Shown here: positions 18,668 to 27,159 of the stretch, in pieces | Numbering within the stretch: position 1 is the stretch's first letter | Layout: the number at the start of each line of letters is the position of its first letter | Origin: Pseudoalteromonas shioyasakiensis | Lineage (GTDB): Bacteria; Pseudomonadota; Gammaproteobacteria; Enterobacterales; Alteromonadaceae | Length of the DNA stretch: 64,000 bases | Assembly: GCF_001550135.1 (NCBI RefSeq) | Contig: NZ_LRUE01000022.1 | Span: 1 to 64,000, forward strand | Reading direction: 5' to 3' | Notes under the pieces: generated by a model | The model's database searches: none | Told to the model about the DNA's origin: nothing | What the model saw: only the letters and a program-made list of their open reading frames with translations | Translations under genes and position numbers: made by a program

Positions 18668-21600
18668 ATGAAAATTACTGATACTAGTGTTAAACGCCCG
18701 GTCTTTGCTATCGTAATAAACCTGTTGTTACTTACCTTTGGTTTAGTGGCATTTTCTATGCTGCCACTGCGCGAATACCCAGATATTGAAACACCGATTG
18801 TCAGCGTTAGCACTGATTACACAGGTGCCAGCGCAGAGATTATTGAAACGAAAATCACCCAAGTACTCGAAAACCGCATTTCGGGTATCGAAGGCATTAA
18901 AAGTATTAACTCATCAAGCCGAAATGGTCGCTCAAATATCACCATTGAGTTTAATATCAGCCGCGATATCGATGCCGCATCAAACGATGTACGCGAACGT
19001 GTAGCCCGTGCCCTTGATAGCTTACCGGAGCAAGTTCGCCCACCAGAGGTCTCTAAGTCAAATAGTGATGAAAGCCCAATTGCCTGGTTTGTACTAAACA
19101 GTACCACTATGGATTCATTGCAGTTATCTGATTACGCACAGCGCTTTATTGTTGACCGATTAGCCGTTGTTGATGGTGTCTCTAACGTACGCGTTGGTGG
19201 CGAGCGTAAATACGCAATGAAAATCTGGTTAAACCGTAAAGCGATGGCAGCACGCGGTATTACCAGTAGCGATATTGAAAACACCTTACGCACTGAAAAC
19301 GTTGAATTACCTGCCGGTGAAATCGAATCTATCGACCGTGATTTTACAGTACGTACCGCGCGTAGTTATAAAGATCAGCGAGACTTTCGAAACCTAGTAA
19401 TCAAACGTGGCGATGATGGCTATTTAGTACGTTTAGGTGAAGTGGCTGATGTTCACTTAGAAGCTGCTGACGACGAAAGCTTATTCCGTGGCAATGGCCG
19501 TAATATGATTGGTTTGGGTATTGTAAAACAAGCCAAAGCCAATACCCTAACCGTGGTTGATAATGCCCGCGCAGAGCTTGAAAAAATTAAGCGTAACCTG
19601 CCAGAAGGCACCACCATTCAAGACAGCTATGACTCATCTATTTTCATCAAAGAGTCTATTGATGAAGTTTATAGAACCCTTGGGATTTCAATGGCGCTAG
19701 TTGTCTTGGTTATTTACCTATTTTTAGGCAATATCCGCGCAACCCTAGTACCTGCTGTAACCGTACCAGTGGCGTTAGTAGGCAGCTTTATGTTCTTGCT
19801 GGCTATGGGTTACTCAATCAACTTGTTAACTCTTCTGGCACTCGTGCTTGCTATCGGTTTAGTGGTAGATGATGCGATTGTAATGCTTGAGAATATTCAT
19901 CGTCGTATAGAGTTGGGTGAGCCGCCACTGCTTGCTGCATTCCGTGGTGCCCGTGAAGTTGGCTTTGCGATTATTGCCACTACCCTCGTATTGATTGCGG
20001 TATTCGTGCCACTAGTGTTTATGGATGGCCGTATTGGTGCCCTCTTTACCGAATTTGCGATGGCAGTAAGTGCCGCGGTGTTCTTCTCGAGTATTACGGC
20101 GTTAACGCTTTCTCCGGCGCTTTGTTCTAAAGTGTTAAAAGCTTCAGAAAAAGAGAGTAAATTTAGCCAGTGGATGGATAGAACCTTCGCCAAAATCGAA
20201 AACGCCTATCGTAACTCTCTGGCTTCAAATATGGGCCGTAAGTGGAGCTTACTACTGACTATGATTTTGGCCGGTGTTGCCAGCTTTATGCTGTTTCAAA
20301 AAGTGCCTTCAGAGCTTACTCCAAAAGAAGACCGCGGTACTTTCTTTATCATGATGAGTGGCCCAGAGGGCGCAAGTTATGAAAATAACGCTGCAAACAT
20401 GGCTAAAATTGAAGAGCGTTTAATGCCTTACTCTGAGTCTGGTGAATTGAGCCGAGTGCTTGTTCGTGTTCCGGGCTGGGGCGGCCAAGGTGGTGTTGCT
20501 ATCATTGGTATGGCCGACTGGGATAAGCGTAAGCGCTCAACCTGGGAAGTGATGGACGAAATCAGCGGTAAAATGACTGAAGTGACTGATGTGCGTGCGT
20601 TTGCCATTATGCGCCGTGGTATTGGTGGCGGCGGTTCATCTCGTCCGATTGAATTTGTACTGCAAGGTAACGATTACGACCAGCTAGCCGATTGGCGAGA
20701 CCGTATTATTAAGCGTGCTGAGAAAAACCCAGGCTTGGTAAGAATTGATCACGATTACAAAGAAACATTCCCGCAGTTTTTAATCAACATTGATAAAAAC
20801 AAAGCCGCTGATTTAGGGGTTTCTGTATCGGATGTGGGTCGCACGCTAGAAACCATGTTAGGGCAACGCCGCGTAACGACCTTTATCGACCGCGGTGAAG
20901 AATACGATGTGATTTTAAAAGGCACCAAAGAAGACTTTGCTAACCCAACTGATATCTCAAATATCTATTTAAAATCACGTAGTGGCGAATTAGTGCCGCT
21001 TGATAGCTTAATTAGCTTAAAAGAAGAAGCCACTGCATCGCGTTTAAACCGTTATAACCGTATGCGCGCAATTACGTTAAGTGCGAACTTAGCAGATGGT
21101 TATACCCTAGAAGAAGCGCTTAACTTCTTAAATCAAGTTGCAGCAGAAGAAAACGACATCGACGGTGCAATTGACTACAAGGGTGAATCGCAGCTGTTCT
21201 ATGAAGGTGCATCGGCGATGACCTATGTATTCATACTGGCACTGACAGTTACCTTCTTAGTACTTGCAGCCCAGTTTGAAAGCTTTATTCACCCATTTGT
21301 GATCATGCTTACTGTGCCACTTGGTTTAGTGGGTGCGTTATTTGGCTTGTGGTACACCGGACTTACTCTAAATATTTACAGCCAAATTGGTATCGTAATG
21401 CTGATAGGCTTGAGTGCGAAAAACGGTATCTTGATTGTTGAGTTTGCAAATCAGCTGCGCGATAAAGGCGTTGAGTTTAACGAAGCGATTAGCCAAGCGG
21501 CAACGCAGCGTTTACGCCCAATTATTATGACCTCATTGACCACAGTAATGAGCTCGGTACCGCTAGTACTTGCAAGTGGCCCAGGTGCAGAAAGTCGCAT

Positions 21601-21766
21601 GGTAATTGGTGTGGTGGTATTTACAGGTGTTATTGTTGCAACCTTACTGACCTTATTCGTAGTACCTGCAGCATACAGCGCACTTGCTCGAAATACCCAG
21701 TCGCCTGAGTACTTGCAGAGCAAGTTAGAACAACAAGCAAAAGACAAGCCGTTAGAAGAAATTTAA
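18668..21766 (+). CDS. RND efflux transporter permease subunit (AcrB family)
   Basis: Proton-driven exporter of the HAE-1 type, 1032 residues with 12 membrane helices and two large periplasmic loops. The N-terminus (ITDTSVKRPVFAIVINLLL), the proton-relay pair D401-D402 in LVVDDAIVMLENIHRR, and the second-half motif GLSAKNGILIVEFANQLRDKG are all present. Substrates cannot be read from the sequence; VexF-, MexF- or VmeD-type drug pumps are possible. It is cotranscribed with the adaptor, and a strong terminator follows. No regulator gene is adjacent. Confidence 0.95.
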   Translation: MKITDTSVKRPVFAIVINLLLLTFGLVAFSMLPLREYPDIETPIVSVSTDYTGASAEIIETKITQVLENRISGIEGIKSINSSSRNGRSNITIEFNISRDIDAASNDVRERVARALDSLPEQVRPPEVSKSNSDESPIAWFVLNSTTMDSLQLSDYAQRFIVDRLAVVDGVSNVRVGGERKYAMKIWLNRKAMAARGITSSDIENTLRTENVELPAGEIESIDRDFTVRTARSYKDQRDFRNLVIKRGDDGYLVRLGEVADVHLEAADDESLFRGNGRNMIGLGIVKQAKANTLTVVDNARAELEKIKRNLPEGTTIQDSYDSSIFIKESIDEVYRTLGISMALVVLVIYLFLGNIRATLVPAVTVPVALVGSFMFLLAMGYSINLLTLLALVLAIGLVVDDAIVMLENIHRRIELGEPPLLAAFRGAREVGFAIIATTLVLIAVFVPLVFMDGRIGALFTEFAMAVSAAVFFSSITALTLSPALCSKVLKASEKESKFSQWMDRTFAKIENAYRNSLASNMGRKWSLLLTMILAGVASFMLFQKVPSELTPKEDRGTFFIMMSGPEGASYENNAANMAKIEERLMPYSESGELSRVLVRVPGWGGQGGVAIIGMADWDKRKRSTWEVMDEISGKMTEVTDVRAFAIMRRGIGGGGSSRPIEFVLQGNDYDQLADWRDRIIKRAEKNPGLVRIDHDYKETFPQFLINIDKNKAADLGVSVSDVGRTLETMLGQRRVTTFIDRGEEYDVILKGTKEDFANPTDISNIYLKSRSGELVPLDSLISLKEEATASRLNRYNRMRAITLSANLADGYTLEEALNFLNQVAAEENDIDGAIDYKGESQLFYEGASAMTYVFILALTVTFLVLAAQFESFIHPFVIMLTVPLGLVGALFGLWYTGLTLNIYSQIGIVMLIGLSAKNGILIVEFANQLRDKGVEFNEAISQAATQRLRPIIMTSLTTVMSSVPLVLASGPGAESRMVIGVVVFTGVIVATLLTLFVVPAAYSALARNTQSPEYLQSKLEQQAKDKPLEEI

Positions 21767-21781
21767 ACAAGCTTGAGCTTT

Positions 21782-21815
21782 AACAAAACGCCGTCTTTAC
21801 GGCGTTTTGTTTTTT
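21782..21815 (+). terminator. terminator of the RND operon
   Basis: Perfect 12-bp stem AACAAAACGCCG/CGGCGTTTTGTT, loop TCTTTA, followed by further T residues. Confidence 0.88.
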
Positions 21816-21850
21816 CGGCTATAGTCAGCAAAACGGTAAGGGAGTGAAAT

Positions 21851-22384
21851 ATGGATAACAACATACAAATAGCCACTTTTGGCGGCGGCTGCTTTTGGTG
21901 TATTGATGCCGCATTTAGACGCGTAAAAGGCGTGCTTAATGTCAGCTCTGGCTATGCCGGCGGTGAGATTGAAAACCCAAGTTATCAGCAAATTTGTACT
22001 GGCTTAACGGGTCACGCTGAAGTTGTTCAGCTCGATTTTGACAGCAGTATTGTAAGCTATAACACCCTACTTGAAATGTTCTTCACTTTACACGATGCCA
22101 CACAGTTAAACCGCCAAGGTAATGATGTCGGCACCCAGTATCGAAGTGTTATTTACTATCATGATGAAAAGCAAAAAGCAGAATCTCAAGCCATGATTGA
22201 TGCCTTACAAAAGCAAATTCGTGAGCCGATTGTCACCGAGCTTAGCCCGCTTACAAACTTTTACCCTGCAGAGCAGTACCATCAAGACTATTACAATGAA
22301 AACCCAAATCAAGGTTATTGCAGTATTCTGATTGCCCCTAAGCTTGCAAAGTTCGAACAGTATTACGCAGATAAACTAAAATGA
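21851..22384 (+). CDS. msrA: peptide-methionine (S)-S-oxide reductase
   Basis: Repairs oxidised methionine in proteins with thioredoxin as reductant. The 177-residue protein carries the MsrA signature GGGCFWC with catalytic C14, then SGYAGGEIENPSY, GHAEVVQLDFD and YHQDYYNENPNQGYC near the C-terminus, which holds a probable resolving Cys. The ATG at 21851 follows AAGGGAGTGAAAT. It is a single-gene unit between the RND terminator and a weaker hairpin at 22386-22415. No msrB is fused to it. Confidence 0.95.
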   Translation: MDNNIQIATFGGGCFWCIDAAFRRVKGVLNVSSGYAGGEIENPSYQQICTGLTGHAEVVQLDFDSSIVSYNTLLEMFFTLHDATQLNRQGNDVGTQYRSVIYYHDEKQKAESQAMIDALQKQIREPIVTELSPLTNFYPAEQYHQDYYNENPNQGYCSILIAPKLAKFEQYYADKLK

Positions 22385-22385
22385 A

Positions 22386-22415
22386 AAAAGCCCGCTAAGT
22401 AGGTAGCGAGCTTTT
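22386..22415 (+). terminator. probable terminator after msrA
   Basis: Imperfect 11-bp stem AAAAGCCCGCT/AGCGAGCTTTT (one C-A mismatch), loop of 8, ending in a T run. It overlaps the last bases of msrA's neighbourhood. Confidence 0.6.
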
Positions 22416-22532
22416 AGACGCAGAACTAATAATAACGCTGAGCTTGTTTTAACTTAAGACTAATGACATCAACGGGCAAATTAATGTCAATTACTAGCTA
22501 TAAGTAAACAGCTCAACTGACCTTATTGGTTA

Positions 22533-24386
22533 TTAGAACTGATAGCGGGCACCTACAAACAGGCGACGCTCGGCCGTGTTGTAGTAATAAAATTCGTCGT
22601 TGATGTAATCACCATCTAGGTCTGTACCATAGGCATCAACGGCGTTGTACTCTTTATCGAATAGGTTTTCTACACGTAGTGACACAGTTAAGTTGTCAGT
22701 TGCTTGGTAGTGACCAACTAAATTCCATAACGTATACGAAGGTAAGTGCGTTAACTTGCCATCACGATCACCACGGTATTGCATATCGATACCGGCATCA
22801 AAATCACCCCATGCTTTGTTTAATGACCAATTCACACTGTGATTTGACACATAGGTTAGTGACTGACCTGTCTCAGTATCTTCCGCTGAAAGGTAGGTAA
22901 AGTTAAAGCTGTGATCAAAGCCAAACACCTGGTTTTTAAAGCTAAACTCAACACCTTCGTGGCGAGCTTCGTTTATATTGGTTGGGATCCACTGCCCTGA
23001 TGCATTTGGTGCCCAAGCGATTTTGTTGTCGATTTCGCTGCGGAAAATCGCAATATCAAGGCTGATATCATTCACATTGAGTGATAAGCCAAGCTCTTGG
23101 TTATCTGATGTTTCAGGGTTTAACTCTGGGTTACCTGAGCCTGGGTAATATAGGTCATTAAATGTTGGAGATTTAAAACCCGTACTTTGACTTACGCGGA
23201 ATGTAGCGATGTCATTTAAGTGATAGCCAACAGCTGCGGTGTAAGTTGTTTCATCACCAAACTGTTGATCATCATCTTGGCGAACTGTTAGGTTTGCCAG
23301 TACTTGTTCGTCGTCATAATAAGCGCCAACAAACGCAGCGAATACTTCACGGCTGTCTTTTAAGTAAGTACCTGAGTTAGTGTTCACTTCATCTTTATAC
23401 CAATTCAAACCGCCACTAAGAGTCAGCGCTTGATTGAAAAAGTATTGGCCATTGTAATCAATTTGCTCACGCTCAGTTTCAAACTTATCGACCACCGTTG
23501 CGCCTGTGTAATCAATACGTGAGTCATCTGAACTATCACTTGATATTGCAATATCAATGGCATGGCTGTGTTTTTCGAAAGCTTTTTTCCAACCTAGTGA
23601 AGCTTGGTAGTTTTCAAACTCGCCTTTTTCTACAGTGCTGTCTGCAGGGCTATAAGCGCTATCGTATTTTGCTTCGCCTTCTGAGTATTGTGCTTGCGCT
23701 AAAAACTCACCTAACTGCTCATTTTGATAACCTAGGTTAAAGCCAAGGTTTTTGTTCTCGTAGCCGTCTTCATCTGGCGCTAAGCCTTGCAGAACATCAA
23801 ATCCATCTGTTTTTTCGTAACCGGCATTAACGGCCACATCAACACCCGCAAACTGACCACCTGTCGCTACTTGGTACTCTTGGTAAGAGTCTGAGCCAAA
23901 AGTAACATCTAAGGTCGTATTTTGTGCTTTACGCGTAATGATATTAATTACACCAGCTAGCGCATCAGAACCATATACAGCAGCACGTGAGCCTTTAATT
24001 ACTTCAACACGCTCAATACTGTTTAAAGGAATATTGCTAATACTTTTATAGCCAAGTGTTGCAGAGCCGGTGCGTACACCATCAATTAAAATTAGCGTAT
24101 GACGAGAACTTGCACCACGTAATGACACACCTGAGCTTTGCCCAAAACCACCATTAGCATTAATTTGAAAGCCTGCTTGAGTGGCCAGTAAGCTTGGTAA
24201 GTCACGAACATAGCTTGCTTCAATATCAGCACGGTCAATGACAGTAACGCTGGCTAATACATCATTAATTGATTGTTCGAATTTATTGGCAGTAACTGTG
24301 ATGTGCTCGATCGATTGCTCGTCAGCAGATACAGAAAAAGACAACGCAGCAGCAACCGCTACGCCTAACGCAGATTTATTTAGCAT
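22533..24386 (-). CDS. btuB: TonB-dependent receptor, vitamin B12 (BtuB type)
   Basis: Outer-membrane receptor for cobalamin uptake. The start is ATG at 24386, preceded by AGGGGATATC; the frame opens ten codons earlier. The 617-residue protein has a signal peptide (about 1-21, ending SVSADE), a TonB-box-like EHITVTANK, a plug domain (about 45-150, NANGGFGQSSGVSLRGASSR, KGSRAAVYGSDALAGVINII) and a 22-strand barrel ending in GARYQF with the terminal Phe. The receptor family alone would not name the substrate; the cobalamin riboswitch upstream does. No btuCDF or cobalamin synthesis gene is in the window. Confidence 0.93.
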   Translation of the reverse strand: MLNKSALGVAVAAALSFSVSADEQSIEHITVTANKFEQSINDVLASVTVIDRADIEASYVRDLPSLLATQAGFQINANGGFGQSSGVSLRGASSRHTLILIDGVRTGSATLGYKSISNIPLNSIERVEVIKGSRAAVYGSDALAGVINIITRKAQNTTLDVTFGSDSYQEYQVATGGQFAGVDVAVNAGYEKTDGFDVLQGLAPDEDGYENKNLGFNLGYQNEQLGEFLAQAQYSEGEAKYDSAYSPADSTVEKGEFENYQASLGWKKAFEKHSHAIDIAISSDSSDDSRIDYTGATVVDKFETEREQIDYNGQYFFNQALTLSGGLNWYKDEVNTNSGTYLKDSREVFAAFVGAYYDDEQVLANLTVRQDDDQQFGDETTYTAAVGYHLNDIATFRVSQSTGFKSPTFNDLYYPGSGNPELNPETSDNQELGLSLNVNDISLDIAIFRSEIDNKIAWAPNASGQWIPTNINEARHEGVEFSFKNQVFGFDHSFNFTYLSAEDTETGQSLTYVSNHSVNWSLNKAWGDFDAGIDMQYRGDRDGKLTHLPSYTLWNLVGHYQATDNLTVSLRVENLFDKEYNAVDAYGTDLDGDYINDEFYYYNTAERRLFVGARYQF

Positions 24387-24400
24387 GATATCCCCTAGCC

Positions 24401-24415
24401 TGTGCCCACCGCACA
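24401..24415 (-). promoter_or_regulatory. hairpin next to the btuB ribosome site
   Basis: TGTGC-ggtgg-GCACA forms a 5-bp stem immediately upstream of the AGGGGA ribosome site. It lies downstream of the riboswitch core, so it may be part of the expression platform that controls translation. Its role is inferred from position only. Confidence 0.45.
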
Positions 24416-24425
24416 CGCGAATAGT

Positions 24426-24605
24426 AAGTTACTTCAAGGCCGGTCTCCGGACTCTGTAAATGCATGGCATATACATTACCGTTGCGGGGGCAGTGTTGGC
24501 ATTGTTTTCTCCCTGAAAACGCACCGACTTCCCGATTATCTTGCGACTATTTCACCCTTTGAAATAAAACGTATCTGAAGATACAGCAAGCACCTCGAAA
24601 ATAGG
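24426..24605 (-). promoter_or_regulatory. cobalamin riboswitch
   Basis: Read on the minus strand the leader holds the conserved cobalamin-riboswitch elements in order: GGTGC near 24590, GGGAAGTCGGTGCG near 24525, CACTGCCCCCGCAACGGTAA at about 24479-24498, then GAGTCCGGAGACCGGCC at about 24437-24453. These match the B12 element and kissing-loop parts of the class. It precedes the BtuB-type receptor and should lower its expression when adenosylcobalamin is plentiful. Outer limits are approximate. The gap from 24417 to 24765 holds this element, a heptamer array and a terminator. Confidence 0.93.
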
Positions 24606-24660
24606 CCGTTATTGTGATGATTTTGGGGAAGAAAGTCAATGGACGGCTATACTTCTAAAC

Positions 24661-24723
24661 CAAAGTTTTAAGTCTAAAGCTTCAAGCTGCAAGTTAAGTG
24701 CTAAGGTGTAAGCCGAAAGTAAA
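24661..24723. repeat. degenerate 7-bp repeat array A
   Basis: The stretch reads as consecutive heptamers (CAAAGTT, TTAAGTC, TAAAGCT, TCAAGCT, GCAAGTT, then a two-base slip, then units beginning AAG). AAG recurs every 7 bases for most of the stretch. It lies between the riboswitch and the terminator of the 79-aa gene. Confidence 0.6.
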
Positions 24724-24726
24724 AAA

Positions 24727-24749
24727 GCCAATCAGCATGGCTGATTGGC
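24727..24749. terminator. bidirectional terminator by the 79-aa gene
   Basis: Perfect 10-bp stem GCCAATCAGC/GCTGATTGGC, loop ATG, with A6 before and T4 after. On the minus strand it ends the 79-aa gene. Confidence 0.85.
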
Positions 24750-24765
24750 TTTTATAAAACAATGA

Positions 24766-25005
24766 TTACCAGAAATACTCATGAGGTTTCGAGTTTCCTA
24801 ACGGAAAAACAATTCCTTCTGGGTCAGCACCATTCAGCACAAGCTTACAAAGAGCTTTATTTAAACGTCTTCTTGGCTTGGTCATCGTCATTTTCACCCA
24901 CCAACTTGGTGTTTGTTGGTAAAAATAAGTACTGTGTGGGCCTGTGTATTTTCTGTTTATTTTACCGTGTTTATTACGATCTATTGCTTTGTTTTTTACT
25001 GACAT
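24766..25005 (-). CDS. small conserved-looking protein of unknown function, 79 aa
   Basis: I do not know the function. The protein is basic (MSVKNKAIDRNKHGKINRK at the start), with aromatic residues in the middle (STYFYQQTPSWWVKMTMTKP) and the ending PLGNSKPHEYFW. It has no signal peptide or membrane helix. The ATG at 25005 has a good ribosome site (AGAGGA, seven bases upstream) and the gene ends just before a strong terminator, so it is a self-contained unit. The open frame on the opposite strand over the same bases lacks such signals. Degenerate heptamer arrays lie on both sides. Confidence 0.7.
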   Translation of the reverse strand: MSVKNKAIDRNKHGKINRKYTGPHSTYFYQQTPSWWVKMTMTKPRRRLNKALCKLVLNGADPEGIVFPLGNSKPHEYFW

Positions 25006-25083
25006 AAATATCCTCTAGCTGAAAATAGCTAGAAGATATCTTTTTCTCTGTAACCTAATATTTGTCTCAAAATACGCTCCTTG

Positions 25084-25137
25084 TAAAGTTCAGAAACTTG
25101 TAGGCTTATAGCTTAAAACTTACAGCTTAAAGCTAAA
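25084..25137. repeat. degenerate 7-bp repeat array B
   Basis: Consecutive heptamers GAAACTT, GTAGGCT, TATAGCT, TAAAACT, TACAGCT, TAAAGCT run from 25093 to 25134, with TAAAGTT at 25084-25090 offset by two bases. The unit TAAAGCT also occurs in array A. The array lies between the 79-aa gene and the end of yajQ. Confidence 0.6.
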
Positions 25138-25148
25138 AACATAGAGTA

Positions 25149-25631
25149 TTAATCGCGGAAGTTTTTGAACTGGAATGGTTGACCTAAATCAGCAGTACGA
25201 ACAACTTGCATTGCTTCTTGTAAATCATCACGCTTTTTACCAGTTACACGTAATTCTTCACCTTGAATAGCAGCTTGTACTTTGATCTTTGAGTCTTTGA
25301 TTAACTTAACGATTTTCTTCGCTACGTCTTTTTCGATACCTTGCTTAAGAGCAACGTCACGCATTACGTATTTACCGCTACGCGACTCATCTTTAAGCTC
25401 AAGGCTAGATACATCTAAGCCACGCTTTGAAATTTTCGCAGCAAGAATGTCAAAAAGTTGCATAACTTGTTGTGGTGCTTCTGCTTTTAACTTGATTACT
25501 TTGTCACTTAGTTCGATTGATGCATCAACACCACGAAAATCAAAACGCGTCTCTAGTTCACGCTTTGCATTATCTACTGCATTCTGCGCTTCGTTCATTT
25601 CTACTTCAGAAACAATATCAAATGAAGGCAT
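25149..25631 (-). CDS. yajQ: YajQ family cyclic di-GMP-binding protein
   Basis: A 160-residue cytoplasmic protein of two ferredoxin-like folds, full length for the family. The start [21 protein letters not shown] and the later [14 protein letters not shown] and [21 protein letters not shown] are characteristic. Relatives bind nucleotides and, in some species, cyclic di-GMP, acting with a transcription factor; binding here is by homology. It has AGGAGAACC upstream of the ATG and stands as a single gene. Confidence 0.93.
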   Translation of the reverse strand: MPSFDIVSEVEMNEAQNAVDNAKRELETRFDFRGVDASIELSDKVIKLKAEAPQQVMQLFDILAAKISKRGLDVSSLELKDESRSGKYVMRDVALKQGIEKDVAKKIVKLIKDSKIKVQAAIQGEELRVTGKKRDDLQEAMQVVRTADLGQPFQFKNFRD

Positions 25632-25732
25632 GGGGTTCTCCTAACATAGTCTTTTTTAAATTCATTTATGGTTGGCAATTATAACGCTTATTTGTCGATT
25701 CTTTCTATTTTTATCCGACTTGTTCAGGTGCG

Positions 25733-26140
25733 ATGCAAAAATTGTTTGATATACTGGCCATTCAATTTCGGCATTTTTTAGGGTTTATTGTGACAAGGCG
25801 TGTTTACCAAGTTATCTTTTTAGCCAGCATTATTGGCTTTACTATTTTATTTGCCAAAGAAATTAAAGGGGTGAGCAACCTCTTTCCACACGTTGATAAA
25901 GTGGCGCATTTTGGTATTTTCTTTGTACTGGCCATGGTGATGGACAAAGCCTTTAAATTGCCACTTATGGTGCAAATTTTACTGTTAGCCGGATATGGTG
26001 CAGCCATAGAGTTTATGCAAGATATGCTGCCTTACCGTCAAGCTTCGGTTGGGGATTTTGTAGCTGATTTTATCGGCGCTGTAAGTTACTTTATTATTAA
26101 ACTTGGTTTTCATTTAGGTAGTAAGCAACGTAATGGCTAA
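25733..26140 (+). CDS. VanZ-like membrane protein
   Basis: A 135-residue membrane protein with about four hydrophobic segments (24-42, 58-74, 76-92, 105-122). HVDKVAHFGIFFVLAMVMDK and AAIEFMQDMLPYRQASVGDFVADFIGA match the VanZ-like family, whose members are widespread and mostly of unknown function; the name comes from a teicoplanin-resistance protein. It overlaps panE by 8 bases and is probably cotranscribed with it. Confidence 0.8.
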   Translation: MQKLFDILAIQFRHFLGFIVTRRVYQVIFLASIIGFTILFAKEIKGVSNLFPHVDKVAHFGIFFVLAMVMDKAFKLPLMVQILLLAGYGAAIEFMQDMLPYRQASVGDFVADFIGAVSYFIIKLGFHLGSKQRNG

Positions 26141-27026
26141 CATTTTAATTGTTGGCGACGGTGCAATTGGCTTATTGTTTAGTCATTTTTTATCTGCACA
26201 ACATGACATTACATTGCTGACCCGTAAGCCGACCCTGACCACGCGTTTTTATCAAGCGAGTAATGGTAAATCACACCCAATTAAAGCTCGCCTTATTCAC
26301 CACAAAGAGCTAAGCCAATCCGCCCCCTTTGACTTGGTGTTAATAACAGTAAAAGCATTTCAGGTGCAAACTGCCTTTGGACAAGTAGAACCTTATCTCA
26401 GTAAAACATGCCAAATCATTCTTTCTCACAATGGCATGGGGAATGTCGATGAGCTCAATACCCAACTTTTAAACACACAAGGGTTAGCGTTTTTAACAAC
26501 GCGTTTAGCTGGTTTTAAAACAACGCCTTATAGTGTGAGCCATACAGGTAATGGTGAAAGCGTGTTAGGTGCATGTAATGCAGCTGCATGTGAAAGACTC
26601 AGTGAGCTTAAGCAGCAGTTTAGTTACTTACCACACTTTTCTGTGAGCGATGATATTCACTCATTGCGATGGCAAAAACTGTTAGTGAATATTGCAATTA
26701 ACCCGTTAACAGCGATTCATAACGTAAAAAATGGCCAGCTACGTGCACCGCAATTTAGCACGCGCATAATCAATTTACTTAGTGAAGCGTGCCTGGTCGC
26801 CAATAAACAAGGGGTTAAAGTAAAACTCAGCGAGGCGCTGGATCAAGCCTATTCTGTGATGACAGCCACCGCTGAAAACTTTTCTTCTATGCAGCAAGAC
26901 ATCAGCCATAATCGAGAATCTGAAATTGATGCAATTTGTGGTTATGTGTGCGAGCAAGGCGCTAAGTTAGGGGTAAAAACTCCCTATAATCAGGCCATGC
27001 TGAGCATGATAAAAATAAAAAGTTAA
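26133..27026 (+). CDS. panE: 2-dehydropantoate 2-reductase
   Basis: NADPH-dependent reduction of ketopantoate to pantoate in pantothenate and coenzyme A synthesis. The 297-residue protein has the nucleotide-binding start ANILIVGDGAIGLLFSHFL, SHNGMGN near 110, and the C-terminal active-site region WQKLLVNIAINPLTAI with the catalytic Lys. Length matches the family. It starts within the end of the VanZ-like gene. The end of the gene runs into heptamer array C. panP and coaD in this window serve the same pathway. Confidence 0.92.
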   Translation: MANILIVGDGAIGLLFSHFLSAQHDITLLTRKPTLTTRFYQASNGKSHPIKARLIHHKELSQSAPFDLVLITVKAFQVQTAFGQVEPYLSKTCQIILSHNGMGNVDELNTQLLNTQGLAFLTTRLAGFKTTPYSVSHTGNGESVLGACNAAACERLSELKQQFSYLPHFSVSDDIHSLRWQKLLVNIAINPLTAIHNVKNGQLRAPQFSTRIINLLSEACLVANKQGVKVKLSEALDQAYSVMTATAENFSSMQQDISHNRESEIDAICGYVCEQGAKLGVKTPYNQAMLSMIKIKS

Positions 27027-27104
27027 GCTACAAGGGGAAAGGAGAAAGAGTAAAGTTACTTGCTTCTCGTTTCTCGTTTCTCGTTTCTCGTTTCTCGTTT
27101 CTCG
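27021..27104. repeat. 7-bp tandem repeat array C
   Basis: From 27070 to 27104 the unit TTTCTCG is repeated five times exactly, preceded by CTTCTCG. The preceding 42 bases continue in the same 7-base register as degenerate units (AGTTAAG, CTACAAG, GGGAAAG, GAGAAAG, AGTAAAG, TTACTTG). The array begins within the last codons of panE. Confidence 0.85.
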
Positions 27105-27122
27105 TAATTATTTCAGGCATTA

Positions 27123-27148
27123 AAAAAGCGCGAACATGTCGCGCTTTT
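27123..27148. terminator. bidirectional terminator between panE and thiI
   Basis: Stem AAAAGCGCGA/TCGCGCTTTT with loop ACATG, A- and T-flanked, between convergent genes. Confidence 0.85.
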
Positions 27149-27159
27149 ATCAGTATCTC

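Noticed and set aside
24762..25007. Open frame on the plus strand across the 79-aa gene
   Set aside because: It has no ribosome site, and the minus-strand frame over the same bases has a good site and a terminator. The plus-strand protein has a random look.
27063..27104. CRISPR-like repeat
   Set aside because: The units are 7 bases and directly joined without spacers, and no cas genes are near.
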